Shown one piece after another: positions 42,458 through 51,919 of a DNA stretch of 64,000 nucleotides. The number at the start of each line of letters is the position of its first letter. Position 1 is the stretch's first letter. The position numbers and the translations under genes are program-made. The notes beneath the pieces were generated by a model. The model was not told the DNA's origin and did no database searches. It saw only the letters and a list, made by a program, of their open reading frames with translations. Source of the stretch: Clostridiales bacterium (GTDB taxonomy: Bacteria; Bacillota; Clostridia; Christensenellales; Aristaeellaceae); contig SVGL01000006.1 in the NCBI GenBank assembly GCA_015056325.1, positions 1 through 64,000 of the forward strand, given 5' to 3'.

Positions 42458-43291
42458 ATGCCCATCCGCGCCATTGCCTTTGACCTGGACGACACGCTGT
42501 TGCGCAGCGACCTGACCGTGTCCGACTACACGGTGGAGGTGCTGCATCGCGCGGCAGAACGGGGGATCATCATCCTCCCCGCCTCCGGCCGAACCCGCGA
42601 CAGCATGTTCCCCACGGTTCAGCGTATCGGCTGCGCGTCGGCGTTTATCTCCTGCAACGGCGCTGACGTCTGGGAACTTCGTCCCGTTTCGGCCAGCTCG
42701 TCTCCTATGACCGGCGATGGCTGTCCGCTCCTCATGCAGGAGCTTCTCCCCGTTGATCTGGCCCACGAGGTTGCACGCTTTGCAGCAGACCGCGGCGTGT
42801 ACTGCCAGACCTACTCTCCTTCCCGTTTTTTCTTCAGCATCGACAACGAGTACGCCGTGTCCTACGCCAATTCCTCGTCCCTGGAGGGCGAATATGTCGG
42901 CGACCTGACCGCTTTCATCCAGAAGCCCGTCACGAAGCTGCTGATGATGGATACCCCGGAACGCATCGCTGCACTGTATGAAGAAGCCACCGCTCTCTTC
43001 GCAGGGCGTGCGTCGCTGACCTGCTCCAAGCCCTATTTCCTGGAGTGCAACCCGCTGCGCGCCACCAAGGGCAACGCCCTTCGCTGGTGCGCGGAGCATT
43101 TCGGCTTCACGATGGAGGAGCTGCTCACCTTCGGCGACAGCCTCAACGACGTCTCCATGCTGGAGGCCGCCGGCACCGGGGTGGCCATGGGCAATGCCCG
43201 CGAGGACGTGAAAGCCATGGGCTTTCCCCTGTGCCTGACCAACGACGAGGACGGCGTGGCCCGCTACATTGACGAATACATCCTGCGATAA
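42458..43291 (+). CDS. Cof-type HAD-superfamily sugar phosphatase
   Basis: 277-residue phosphatase, probably acting on sugar or nucleotide phosphates. HAD motif I FDLDDTLLRSD (catalytic Asp pair), motif II ASGRT, a C2-type cap domain in the middle, motif III lysine before LEC-NPLRATKG, and motif IV FGDSLNDVSMLEAA. GGAGAG six bases before MPIRAIAF gives the start; an in-frame upstream start lies before the promoter. It is followed after 18 bases by hprK, an association that suggests a link with sugar-phosphate control (inference). Confidence 0.9.
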   Translation: MPIRAIAFDLDDTLLRSDLTVSDYTVEVLHRAAERGIIILPASGRTRDSMFPTVQRIGCASAFISCNGADVWELRPVSASSSPMTGDGCPLLMQELLPVDLAHEVARFAADRGVYCQTYSPSRFFFSIDNEYAVSYANSSSLEGEYVGDLTAFIQKPVTKLLMMDTPERIAALYEEATALFAGRASLTCSKPYFLECNPLRATKGNALRWCAEHFGFTMEELLTFGDSLNDVSMLEAAGTGVAMGNAREDVKAMGFPLCLTNDEDGVARYIDEYILR

Positions 43292-43309
43292 CGCATTTGG
43301 GAGGAACCT

Positions 43310-44245
43310 ATGATCCAGGCTGCTGATTTTCAACGCGCACTGCAGCTGACGCTGCTCTCCCCCTCCACCCGCAAGGAATGGGACATCCGCACCGCCGATT
43401 TGAACCGGCCCGGCATGCAGTTCTGCGGCTTTTATGAGTACTTCGCCTTCGAGCGCCCCCAGGTCATCGGCAAGGTGGAAATGACCTACCTGGAGGAACA
43501 GCCGGCGGAGAAACGCCGTCAAATGCTGGAGACTTACTTCTCCTACGCTATCCCCTGTGTCATCATCTGCCGGGGCATGCGCGCACCGGAGGAGCTCATT
43601 GAGATCGCCGCCGCCCATGACGTAGCCGTCTACCAGACGGATATGCTGACGACGAAATTCACCTTCAACGCCATCACCTACCTGAACCGCTGCCTGGCGC
43701 CCCGGGTGACCCGCCACGGCGTGCTGGTTTCGGTGGACGGCGTGGGCGTGCTGCTGACCGGCGAAAGCGGCGTGGGCAAGTCCGAGGCTGCCCTGGAACT
43801 TGTCCGCCGCGGCCACCAGCTGGTTGCCGATGACGTGGTGGACATCTGCAAGGTATCCGACAACCGTCTTGTGGGCGAATGCCCGGAGATGGTGCGTCAC
43901 TTCATGGAGATCCGCGGCATCGGCATCATCGACATCCGCACCATGTACGGCGTCTCCGCCGTGGCCCAGAGCCGCTCCATCGACCTGGTGATGAACATGG
44001 AGCAGTGGGTCGCGGGCAAGGCCTACGACCGTCTGGGCCTGCACGAGGAATACACCACAATCCTGGGCGTGAAGGTGCCCAGCCAGACCCTGCCGGTGCG
44101 TCCGGGCCGCAACATCGCCATCATCATCGAGGTGGCTGCCCGCAACCTGAGTCTGAAGCGCATGGGCTACTCCGCTGCCAAGGAGCTGGACAAGCGCATG
44201 CAGGATATGATCCGCCGCAAGTCCGGCCAGGGGGACGAGGAATAA
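43310..44245 (+). CDS. hprK: HPr kinase/phosphorylase
   Basis: Phosphorylates HPr on Ser46 at high fructose-1,6-bisphosphate/ATP and removes the phosphate when phosphate is high; the sensor of carbon-catabolite repression in Firmicutes. 311 residues. Walker A GESGVGKS at residues 151-158, RRGHQLVADDVVDI after it, the HPrK signature MEIRGIGIIDI, and the C-terminal VRPGRNIAIIIEVAARN. GGAGG precedes the ATG. Its presence implies HPr and CcpA elsewhere; no clear cre site was seen before the glycosidase genes in this window. Confidence 0.96.
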   Translation: MIQAADFQRALQLTLLSPSTRKEWDIRTADLNRPGMQFCGFYEYFAFERPQVIGKVEMTYLEEQPAEKRRQMLETYFSYAIPCVIICRGMRAPEELIEIAAAHDVAVYQTDMLTTKFTFNAITYLNRCLAPRVTRHGVLVSVDGVGVLLTGESGVGKSEAALELVRRGHQLVADDVVDICKVSDNRLVGECPEMVRHFMEIRGIGIIDIRTMYGVSAVAQSRSIDLVMNMEQWVAGKAYDRLGLHEEYTTILGVKVPSQTLPVRPGRNIAIIIEVAARNLSLKRMGYSAAKELDKRMQDMIRRKSGQGDEE

Positions 44246-44257
44246 TCACATAGGAAA

Positions 44258-44297
44258 ACCGCCGCGCTCCTGATGTATGGGAGTGCGGCGGTGTTTT
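44258..44297. terminator. Bidirectional terminator, hprK/small membrane gene
   Basis: ACCGCCGCGCTCC and GGAGTGCGGCGGT pair (one G-U) and are followed by GTTTT. The stop codon of the minus-strand gene lies inside the flank. The core GCTCCTGATGTATGGGAG differs by one base from that of the hairpin at 33551. Confidence 0.85.
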
Positions 44298-44652
44298 ATA
44301 CAGACACAAAGGCCAAAATAGCGAGGAACCCCAGGAAAACAGCAAAGGAAACCGCCAACGCACCTAAAATGCGCAACACCTTTGACGCCCACCAGCACCA
44401 CGGGTAGCAGGCAAATTCTCCCTCGGCGCGGCCACGACACCAGATTCCCAGGATAAACAGCGGCAACGACAGGATAAAGAAACCAAGTATACCCACATGC
44501 ATGAGCCATTCAAGCTCTAATGGATAGGTAAACAGGATGTACACGCATATCCCAAAGCCTATCATCTGAATAAACGGCAGCCCATCCAGCACCAGCTGCA
44601 GGGCAATGCGCGCCTTCATATGCCTGTCAAACCATTCCGAAATACGTCTCAT
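44296..44652 (-). CDS. Hypothetical small membrane protein
   Basis: 118 residues, not recognised. Three hydrophobic segments (about residues 18-42, 50-68 and 93-116) with a Cys/Trp-rich loop between the last two (CRGRAEGEFACYPWCWWASK). GGAGGTG precedes the ATG. It is alone, converges on hprK, ends in a shared terminator, and is richer in A+T than its neighbours. No function can be proposed. Confidence 0.7.
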   Translation of the reverse strand: MRRISEWFDRHMKARIALQLVLDGLPFIQMIGFGICVYILFTYPLELEWLMHVGILGFFILSLPLFILGIWCRGRAEGEFACYPWCWWASKVLRILGALAVSFAVFLGFLAILAFVSV

Positions 44653-44822
44653 CTCCGCACCTCCTTCTGCCCCATCCTACCACAATCCGTCATCCCCCGT
44701 CAACAAACCGCTCCAAGTTTTACAGGTGTAACAATTTCGCCTGTTTTGCAGGAAAAACCATCCCTCAACTCGAATATGTAAATGGTTTGAAATATCTTCC
44801 TATGAATATGGAGGTACATCAT

Positions 44823-45767
44823 ATGGTATATATCGGTTTTGACGTGGGCGGCACCGGCGTGCAGGTCGGCGTGGTGAATGAGAAGGGCGAAATCCTGTGC
44901 AAGGGCAACATGGTCACCCGCACGGATATCCCCGTGGCGGATCAGATCAAGGCCATGGCGGACTGCGCCCTGGAGACCCTCGGCCGCTCCGGCTATGGCC
45001 TGAAGGACGTGAAGAGCCTCGGCGCGGGCCTCCCCGGCGTGGTGGATCCCCGCACGGGCCACATCGCCTTCTGCCCCAACCTCGGCTGGAAGGACGTTGA
45101 CTTCGCCGGTGAAATGCGCAAGCACATCGACAAGCCCGTCTTCATGGACAACGACGCCACCGTCGCCGGCCTCGCGGAGAACATCGCGGGCGTCAGCGCC
45201 GGCGCGCACTCCAGCGTGTTCCTGACCCTGGGCACCGGCGTGGGCGGCGGCATCGTCATCGGCGGCAAGGTGTGGAGCGGCTTCCACGGCGTGGGCAGCG
45301 AGATCGGCCACATGATCATTGAGATGGACGGAAACCCCTGCAACTGCGGCAACCGCGGCTGTCTGGAGCGCTACTGCTCGGCCACCGCCATCATCCTGGC
45401 GGCCCGCGCGGCGGTCAATCAGTACCAGGACAGCGCGATTATGGCCAAGTGCGAGGGCGACCCCATGAAGATCAACGCCAAGATGGTCTTCGACGCCGCC
45501 AAGGAAGGCGACGAGCTGGGCCTGAAGCTCTTCAATGACTACATCAAGGCCCTGGCCACCACGGTGGTGAACATCATCCACTTCCTCGACCCCGAGGTGA
45601 TCGCCCTGGGCGGCGGCGTGTCCAAGGCCGGTGATTTCCTGCTGGACGCCCTGCGCAAGGAGGTGGCCCACCTGGTCATGTACAAGACCATGCCCTTCGC
45701 CCGCATCGAGCTGGCCAAGCTCGGCCCGGACGCCGGCATCATCGGCGCGGCCATGCTGGGTCTCTGA
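44823..45767 (+). CDS. glk: ROK-family glucokinase
   Basis: ATP-dependent kinase that traps glucose as glucose-6-phosphate. 314 residues: the phosphate-binding FDVGGTGVQVGVV at the N-terminus, NDATVAGLAEN with the catalytic Asp nearby, GTGVGGGIVIGGK, and the ROK zinc site HMIIEMDG...CNCGNRGCLERYCS. GGAGG eight bases before the ATG. The final GGGVSKAGDFLLDAL block is typical of Firmicutes glucokinases. It may instead act on another hexose or on ManNAc, but the sequence best fits glucose. Strong C-ending codon bias. Confidence 0.88.
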   Translation: MVYIGFDVGGTGVQVGVVNEKGEILCKGNMVTRTDIPVADQIKAMADCALETLGRSGYGLKDVKSLGAGLPGVVDPRTGHIAFCPNLGWKDVDFAGEMRKHIDKPVFMDNDATVAGLAENIAGVSAGAHSSVFLTLGTGVGGGIVIGGKVWSGFHGVGSEIGHMIIEMDGNPCNCGNRGCLERYCSATAIILAARAAVNQYQDSAIMAKCEGDPMKINAKMVFDAAKEGDELGLKLFNDYIKALATTVVNIIHFLDPEVIALGGGVSKAGDFLLDALRKEVAHLVMYKTMPFARIELAKLGPDAGIIGAAMLGL

Positions 45768-45775
45768 TCGCAGAC

Positions 45776-45811
45776 AAAAACCCGGAGATTGCATTTTCTC
45801 CGGGTTTTTTT
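45776..45811 (+). terminator. Terminator after glk
   Basis: AAAAACCCGGAGA, loop, TCTCCGGGTTTTTTT: a long, perfect stem with a T-run. Confidence 0.93.
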
Positions 45812-45887
45812 GTTGTCAACCGCTGGAAAACAAGGATTTCCGTTCCTTCGCGTTGTATATGTAAGTGAATGTATCCATAACATAAAG

Positions 45888-45962
45888 GTCGGGCGGCACC
45901 CGACAAATGCCGCTCATTGCTTGCAATGAGCACGTGTATGCCAGCACACGGCTCTTGCCGTG
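45888..45962 (+). promoter_or_regulatory. Structured leader before dgt (three hairpins, two alternative)
   Basis: Three stems follow each other before the dgt ribosome-binding site: GTCGGG/CCCGAC (45888-45904), GCTCATTGC/GCAATGAGC (45912-45931) and CACGGC/GCCGTG (45947-45962). CGTGT (45933-45937) can also pair with ACACG (45946-45950), which would exclude the third stem. This could be an attenuator-like or mRNA-protecting leader; there is no T-run, so it is not an ordinary terminator. It matches no riboswitch class that I know. Confidence 0.45.
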
Positions 45963-45991
45963 AGATGGCCGAGTATAAGGAGGCATCCACG

Positions 45992-46996
45992 ATGACCATC
46001 CGCGAGCAGTTTGAACAGGAAGAGCTGACCCGCTTGTCCCCGCGCGCCGCGAAGGCTGTAGCATCCAAGGGCCGCGAACACCCGGCAGAGCCTTGTCCCA
46101 TGCGCACCGATTTCCAGCGGGACAGAGATCGTATCATCCACTGCAAGGCCTTCCGTCGGCTCAAATACAAGACGCAGGTCTTCCTCGCACCGGAGGGTGA
46201 TCACTACCGCACCCGCCTTACCCACACGCTGGAGGTTGCGCAGATCGCCCGTACCATCGCCCGATGCCTGCGGCTGAACGAGGATCTCACCGAAGCCATT
46301 GCTCTGGGACACGACCTGGGTCATACCCCCTTTGGCCACATCGGCGAGCGCTCGCTGGACGAAACCATGCCCGAGGGTTTCCGTCATAATGAACAATCCC
46401 GCCGCGTGGTCGAGGTGCTGGAGAACGACGGCATGGGCATCAACCTGACCTGGGAGGTACGGGACGGTATCGCCTGCCACTCCGGCAAGCAGTTCCCGGC
46501 CACCCTGGAGGGTGAATGCGTCCGCCGGGCGGACCGCATCGCCTACCTCAACCACGACCTGGATGACGCCATCCGCGGCGGTGTACTGCGGGCTTTTGAG
46601 CTCCCGGTAGACTGCCTGAAGGTGCTGGGCAGTACCCACGGCGAGCGCATCAACCGGATGATCGCCGACATCGTGGCCAACAGCCAGGACACCGAGCACC
46701 TTGAGATGTCCCCGATCATGCAAAGCGCCATGGATGGATTGCGCGAGTTTATGTTTGAACGCGTCTACCGCGACGAATGGCGCGCCGCAGAAGAAATCCG
46801 CTGCGACCATGTGATGAAGGCCCTGTTCAGGTACTACAGTGAGCATCCCGGCGAAATGCCGGAGGAGTTCGTGCTCATCGGCTACCGGGAGGGCACCGCC
46901 CGCGCGGTGTGCGATTTTCTCTCCTGCATGACCGACCGTTACGCCACCCGCCAGTATGGCAAGCTGTTCATCCCCGCAGGTTTCAGCCAGTTCTGA
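45992..46996 (+). CDS. dgt: Deoxyguanosinetriphosphate triphosphohydrolase-like protein
   Basis: Removes triphosphate from dNTPs, keeping dNTP pools in check. 334 residues. The HD motif is complete: TRLTHTLEV, ALGHDLGHTPFGHIGE and later RADRIAYLNHDLDDA, with FRRLKYKTQVF at the N-terminus as in the type-1 dNTPase group. AAGGAGG eight bases before the ATG gives the start; a start 25 codons upstream would be inside the structured leader. In Clostridia dgt, dnaG and rpoD commonly form one operon, as here. Confidence 0.93.
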   Translation: MTIREQFEQEELTRLSPRAAKAVASKGREHPAEPCPMRTDFQRDRDRIIHCKAFRRLKYKTQVFLAPEGDHYRTRLTHTLEVAQIARTIARCLRLNEDLTEAIALGHDLGHTPFGHIGERSLDETMPEGFRHNEQSRRVVEVLENDGMGINLTWEVRDGIACHSGKQFPATLEGECVRRADRIAYLNHDLDDAIRGGVLRAFELPVDCLKVLGSTHGERINRMIADIVANSQDTEHLEMSPIMQSAMDGLREFMFERVYRDEWRAAEEIRCDHVMKALFRYYSEHPGEMPEEFVLIGYREGTARAVCDFLSCMTDRYATRQYGKLFIPAGFSQF

Positions 46997-47330
46997 TGGG
47001 ATAAGTTGCAAATTTCGCAACATTCTCCAAAATCCACTTGCAGAATCAAGCAGGAAAATCCGCGAACATGGCGAATATGGTTTCAAGGACGGAATGAACA
47101 GAGCGGTTTGTGCCCTTTCTTTTGTCACAGCATCTCGCCGTCAGCAGACTCTAATCGTTTCCGCCGGGTTTCCCGGCGGGGCGGGGCGTTTTCGGCTCTG
47201 CCGAAAACATTCCTTACACGAGCAAACGGCCGGGAGGGCGGCCTTGCCGACCGACCAGTGCGCGAATGCAAATCCTCGCAAAAATTCCTAATGAATTTTT
47301 GTGAACTACGGTGAAAGGGCGGTGTTTCGC
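46997..47330. other. Intergenic region between dgt and dnaG with four inverted repeats
   Basis: 334 bases with no convincing gene. Four hairpins: CCGCCGGG/CCCGGCGG (47161-47179), GTTTTCGGC/GCCGAAAAC (47188-47208), GGCCG/CGGCC (47228-47243) and CAAAAATTC/GAATTTTTG (47279-47301). The part before 47160 is A+T-richer. An open frame running through it has none of the local codon bias. Either a transcript-processing region inside the operon, as known for macromolecular-synthesis operons, or separate transcription units. Confidence 0.5.
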
Positions 47331-49151
47331 GTGGCAAGATTCCCGGCTTCCTGGCTGGACGAGCTTCGTTCCCGCGCAGACATCGTGCAGGTCGTGGGAC
47401 AGTATGTCTCACTCAAGCGCAACGGTCACCGCCACTGGGGCCTGTGCCCTTTCCACGGGGAGAAGACCGCGTCATTTTCCGTCGATCAGGACCGGCAGAT
47501 GTACTACTGCTTCGGCTGCAAGGCCGGCGGCAGCGTCATTCAGTTCATCATGGATATTGAGCGGCTGGAGTTCCAGGAGGCAGTGAAGCACCTGGCGGAT
47601 CAGCTGCACATGCCCCTTCCTCAGCTGGAGGAGGATCCGGATTACCAGCGCCGCCGCACCCAGCGGGACCGGCTGCTAGAGGCCAACAAGGAGGCCGCGC
47701 GGTTCTTCCACCAAACGCTGTTCACCCCTGCGGGACAAGCCTCGCTGGACTACCTGAAAAAGCGCGGCCTGACCGACAGCGTTATCCGCAAATTCGGCCT
47801 CGGCGCCGCCCCCGCCGGGTGGGACACGCTGACCAGGCATCTCACCGGCAAGGGCTACACCATCGAGGAACTCAAGCTCGCCGGCCTGACCGTCATCAAG
47901 GAGGCCGAGCCCGCCACGGTGGATCCCGCCACCGGTGAAAGCAAGCCGGAGCGTCCCCGCCGCGCCTATGATATGTTCCGCAACCGGGCCATCTTCCCCA
48001 TCATTGACCAGTACGGCAACGTCCTCGCCTTTGGCGGACGCGCCCTGGGCGATGCGATGCCCAAATATCTGAACACCTCCGATACGCCGGTGTTCAACAA
48101 GCGCCTGGGCGTGTACGCCGCCAACCTCCTGAAGAAGGAGCGCAATTTGAAGCGCGTCATCCTTGTGGAAGGCTACATGGACGTGGTGTCCCTGACCCAG
48201 TTCGGCGTAACCGGCGTGTGCGCCACCCTCGGTACCGCGCTGACCCCGGAGCAGGCCAAGCTCCTCAAGCGTTTTGCGCCCATGGTGTACCTGAGCTACG
48301 ACGGCGACAACGCCGGTCAGAACGCCATCATGAAGGGCCTGGGTGTGCTGGAGGAAGCCGGCGTCCCAGCTCGCGTGCTGCAGTTCCCGGACAAGCTGGA
48401 TCCGGATGAATTCATCCGCCGGGACGGTATTGAGGGCTTTGAGCGCTTGCCCGCCCTCACCCCGGAGAGCTACCGTATGGGCCGCCTGCGCACCCAATAT
48501 GACCTGTCCACCCAGGAGGGCCGCACCGATTACGCCAAGGCCTGCGCCGCTATTTTGCAGAAGCTGGAGCCTGTCGAACGGGAAAACCACCTGCAGGAGC
48601 TGGTCGTTCAGACCGGTTTCAGCCGGGATGTGCTTTTGGCCCAGATGGGCGTGAGCGCGCCCGCCATTGGAAAACCCGCCGCACCGGATTCCCCGGTGAA
48701 GCGGCAGCAGCGCTTCTCCCCCAACCGCAACTCCCCCGCCGCCGTGCAGGAGGAGCCGGACGAGGAGCTGCTCATCAGCATCTTCGGCACAGGGCGCGTC
48801 CCCACGGACATTGCCACCGAGGATGACTTCCGCGATCCGCTGCTGCGCAACCTGTACCTGAGTTTGTCAGAGGGTGCCTCCGCCGCGAGCCTGTGCGAGG
48901 AGCAAGTCGAGGAATCCACCCGTGCAAGGGTGTCGAAACTGCTGCTCACGCCGCCCGCGGACGATACGGATCAACTGATCCGCATGGCGCAGGACTGTCT
49001 GGACCGCAACCGCCTGAAGCGCAGCCGCGAAGAGCTCTCCGCCCTGGAGGCCAGCCTTCCCACGCTCAATGGCGCCGATAAGATCGCCGCGCTGCAAAGG
49101 GCACAGCAGCTGATGGCGCAGATCAGCAAATACAACGCTCACAGATCCTGA
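47331..49151 (+). CDS. dnaG: DNA primase
   Basis: Makes RNA primers for replication. 606 residues. N-terminal zinc-binding domain: CPFHGEKTASFSVDQ...YYCFGCKAGG; then the Toprim core with VEGYMDVVSL, FGGRAL and YDGDNAGQNA; a C-terminal helicase-binding region of about 150 residues after a variable linker (near 450-490). The GTG of V-A-R-F-P-A-S-W-L is chosen because AAGGGCGGTG precedes it by six bases; a GTG ten codons earlier sits in a hairpin. Confidence 0.94.
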   Translation: MARFPASWLDELRSRADIVQVVGQYVSLKRNGHRHWGLCPFHGEKTASFSVDQDRQMYYCFGCKAGGSVIQFIMDIERLEFQEAVKHLADQLHMPLPQLEEDPDYQRRRTQRDRLLEANKEAARFFHQTLFTPAGQASLDYLKKRGLTDSVIRKFGLGAAPAGWDTLTRHLTGKGYTIEELKLAGLTVIKEAEPATVDPATGESKPERPRRAYDMFRNRAIFPIIDQYGNVLAFGGRALGDAMPKYLNTSDTPVFNKRLGVYAANLLKKERNLKRVILVEGYMDVVSLTQFGVTGVCATLGTALTPEQAKLLKRFAPMVYLSYDGDNAGQNAIMKGLGVLEEAGVPARVLQFPDKLDPDEFIRRDGIEGFERLPALTPESYRMGRLRTQYDLSTQEGRTDYAKACAAILQKLEPVERENHLQELVVQTGFSRDVLLAQMGVSAPAIGKPAAPDSPVKRQQRFSPNRNSPAAVQEEPDEELLISIFGTGRVPTDIATEDDFRDPLLRNLYLSLSEGASAASLCEEQVEESTRARVSKLLLTPPADDTDQLIRMAQDCLDRNRLKRSREELSALEASLPTLNGADKIAALQRAQQLMAQISKYNAHRS

Positions 49152-49222
49152 TTCAGGATTTGATTATATATGACCTGCGGCCTATACCGCATTTGTGGAC
49201 CGATGAGTAAGGAGAGATTTAT

Positions 49223-50320
<1,098 letters not shown>

Positions 50321-50395
50321 CTTCGTCGGCTTTCGCGCGCTCAAGTAGATTTTTCTCTTTGAGATCTACCGCGTGAAGCAAAAACAGATTTGCAC

Positions 50396-50420
50396 GCCCT
50401 GTCTGCAAAGGCAGGGCTTC
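50396..50420 (+). terminator. Weak hairpin between rpoD and trmK
   Basis: GCCCTGTC, short loop, GGCAGGGC followed by TTCTCTC. A second pairing, GTAGAT/ATCTAC, lies just before it (about 50345-50384). Without a clean T-run this may be an attenuator rather than a full stop. Confidence 0.4.
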
Positions 50421-50442
50421 TCTCATAATAAGAGGTGATCCT

Positions 50443-51123
50443 ATGCTTGACGAGCGCTTGTCCCTGGCCGCCGAACTGTACGAGCCCTGCGAATGGGGCG
50501 CGGACATCGGCACTGATCACGCCTTTCTCCCCTGCCACCTGCTGCGGACGGATACCTGTCAGCACATGATCGCCGCCGATGTGAGCGAAAAGGCGCTCTC
50601 ACGTGCCAGGGAAAATCTGACCCGGCAGCGTCTGATCGATCGGGCCGAGGTTGTCCTGGCCGACGGCCTGGAAGCCATTACCCGCCAGTGCGGCTGCATC
50701 TCCGTGATGGGGATGGGCGGCGAGCTGATGGGGAATATCCTTCGCAAGGGCCAGGACAAGATTCAGGGTGCGGTGCTGGTTTTGGGCGCACATACGGAAC
50801 TGCATCTGGTACGCGAGGCAATCCGCGATATCGGCTACCACATTGTGCAGGAGCGTCTATGCAAGGCTGCAGGCCGGTTCTATGTGTTTTGGCGGGCGGA
50901 GGCCGGTTTTGAGGACTTGTCCTCCGTTGATATCCGCTACGGCAGGCTCCTTTGGCAGGAGGACTGTACCCTGCTCCGGGAATATGCCGCCTGGCGCCGC
51001 CGCGTCCTTCAGGACAAGGAACGCGGCCTGCTTGCCGCCACCACCCCTGACAAAGAAGCTATCCGCGAAGTACAGGCAGACATCACCTGGTACACCGCCA
51101 GATTGGAGGAACGCACATGCTGA
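50443..51123 (+). CDS. trmK: tRNA (adenine-22-N1)-methyltransferase TrmK
   Basis: AdoMet-dependent methylation of A22 in tRNA, characteristic of Firmicutes. 226 residues: LAAELYEPCEWGADIGTDHAFLP contains the AdoMet-binding ADIGTDH (first 20 residues only quoted in part), then AADVSEKAL, ADGLE, and ISVMGMGGELM, the family catalytic strand. The C-terminal half is a helical coiled region. It overlaps the next gene by 7 bases; TrmK next to a Nif3-like protein is a conserved Firmicutes pair. Confidence 0.92.
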   Translation: MLDERLSLAAELYEPCEWGADIGTDHAFLPCHLLRTDTCQHMIAADVSEKALSRARENLTRQRLIDRAEVVLADGLEAITRQCGCISVMGMGGELMGNILRKGQDKIQGAVLVLGAHTELHLVREAIRDIGYHIVQERLCKAAGRFYVFWRAEAGFEDLSSVDIRYGRLLWQEDCTLLREYAAWRRRVLQDKERGLLAATTPDKEAIREVQADITWYTARLEERTC

Positions 51124-51875
51124 CCGTACAGCAGGTATACGATTTCATTAACGAGCGCGCTCCCTTTGAGACGCAGCTCCCCTTTGATAACTCCGGACTT
51201 CTGGTAGGTCACCCGGACAACGAGGTCACCGGCGTTCACTTCGCGCTGGACGTGACCAATCATGTCATCGACGAAGCCATCGAGGGCGGTGCGAACCTGA
51301 TCGTTACCCATCATCCGTTGATGTTCAGCCCCATCAAGCGCCTCACGGAGACAGCTCACGAGGCCCGGCTGCTTTGCCGCCTCATCCGGGCGGGCATCAG
51401 TCTGATTGCCGCCCACACCAACCTCGACCAGGCCCCCGGCGGCTGCAATGATGTGCTGGCGCAGACCATCGGCCTGGGCGATATTCAGGGCGAAGGCTTT
51501 GTGCGCGTCGGAACGCTGCCCCATCCCATGACGGCAACCAAACTAGCAGCCCACATCGGAGAAAAGCTGGGCGACGTCGTGCGGGTAATGGGTGATTCAT
51601 CCGCGATGATCACCAAGGTCGGCATGTGCTCCGGGGCCGGTGCGGACGAATGGCCTGCCTCCGCCGCCATGGGTGCCCAGGCCTTCCTCTCCGGCGAGGT
51701 GAAGCACCACATTGCCCTGGAAGCATCCGACGCCGGTGTTGTCATGCTGGAAGCCGGCCACCACGCCACCGAAGAGCCCGGCATTTTCGCCCTGGCAAAG
51801 ACTTTACAAATGAGCGAGCTTGGTGTACAATATAATGTACGCGTCTCAATGAGCAGCGCAAAAGCATATCAGTGA
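51117..51875 (+). CDS. Nif3-like dinuclear metal-centre protein (YqfO family)
   Basis: 252-residue member of the Nif3/YqfO/YbgI family, hexameric proteins with a dinuclear metal site; some act as GTP cyclohydrolase-like or regulatory proteins, but the role is not settled. Metal ligands are visible in IVTHHPLMF and AAHTNLDQAPGG near the middle and LEAGHHATEEPG near the C-terminus. It lacks the extra PII-like domain of longer YqfO proteins. Overlaps trmK by 7 bases and is followed by the zinc-ribbon gene, so one operon. Confidence 0.9.
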   Translation: MLTVQQVYDFINERAPFETQLPFDNSGLLVGHPDNEVTGVHFALDVTNHVIDEAIEGGANLIVTHHPLMFSPIKRLTETAHEARLLCRLIRAGISLIAAHTNLDQAPGGCNDVLAQTIGLGDIQGEGFVRVGTLPHPMTATKLAAHIGEKLGDVVRVMGDSSAMITKVGMCSGAGADEWPASAAMGAQAFLSGEVKHHIALEASDAGVVMLEAGHHATEEPGIFALAKTLQMSELGVQYNVRVSMSSAKAYQ

Positions 51876-51919
51876 ATCCAGCATGCGCGTGCCGCATGTG
51901 TGAATATCAGGAGGTAGCT

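Noticed and set aside
46997..47291. An open frame of about 110 codons between dgt and dnaG
   Set aside because: No local codon bias or family resemblance, and it runs through several perfect inverted repeats.
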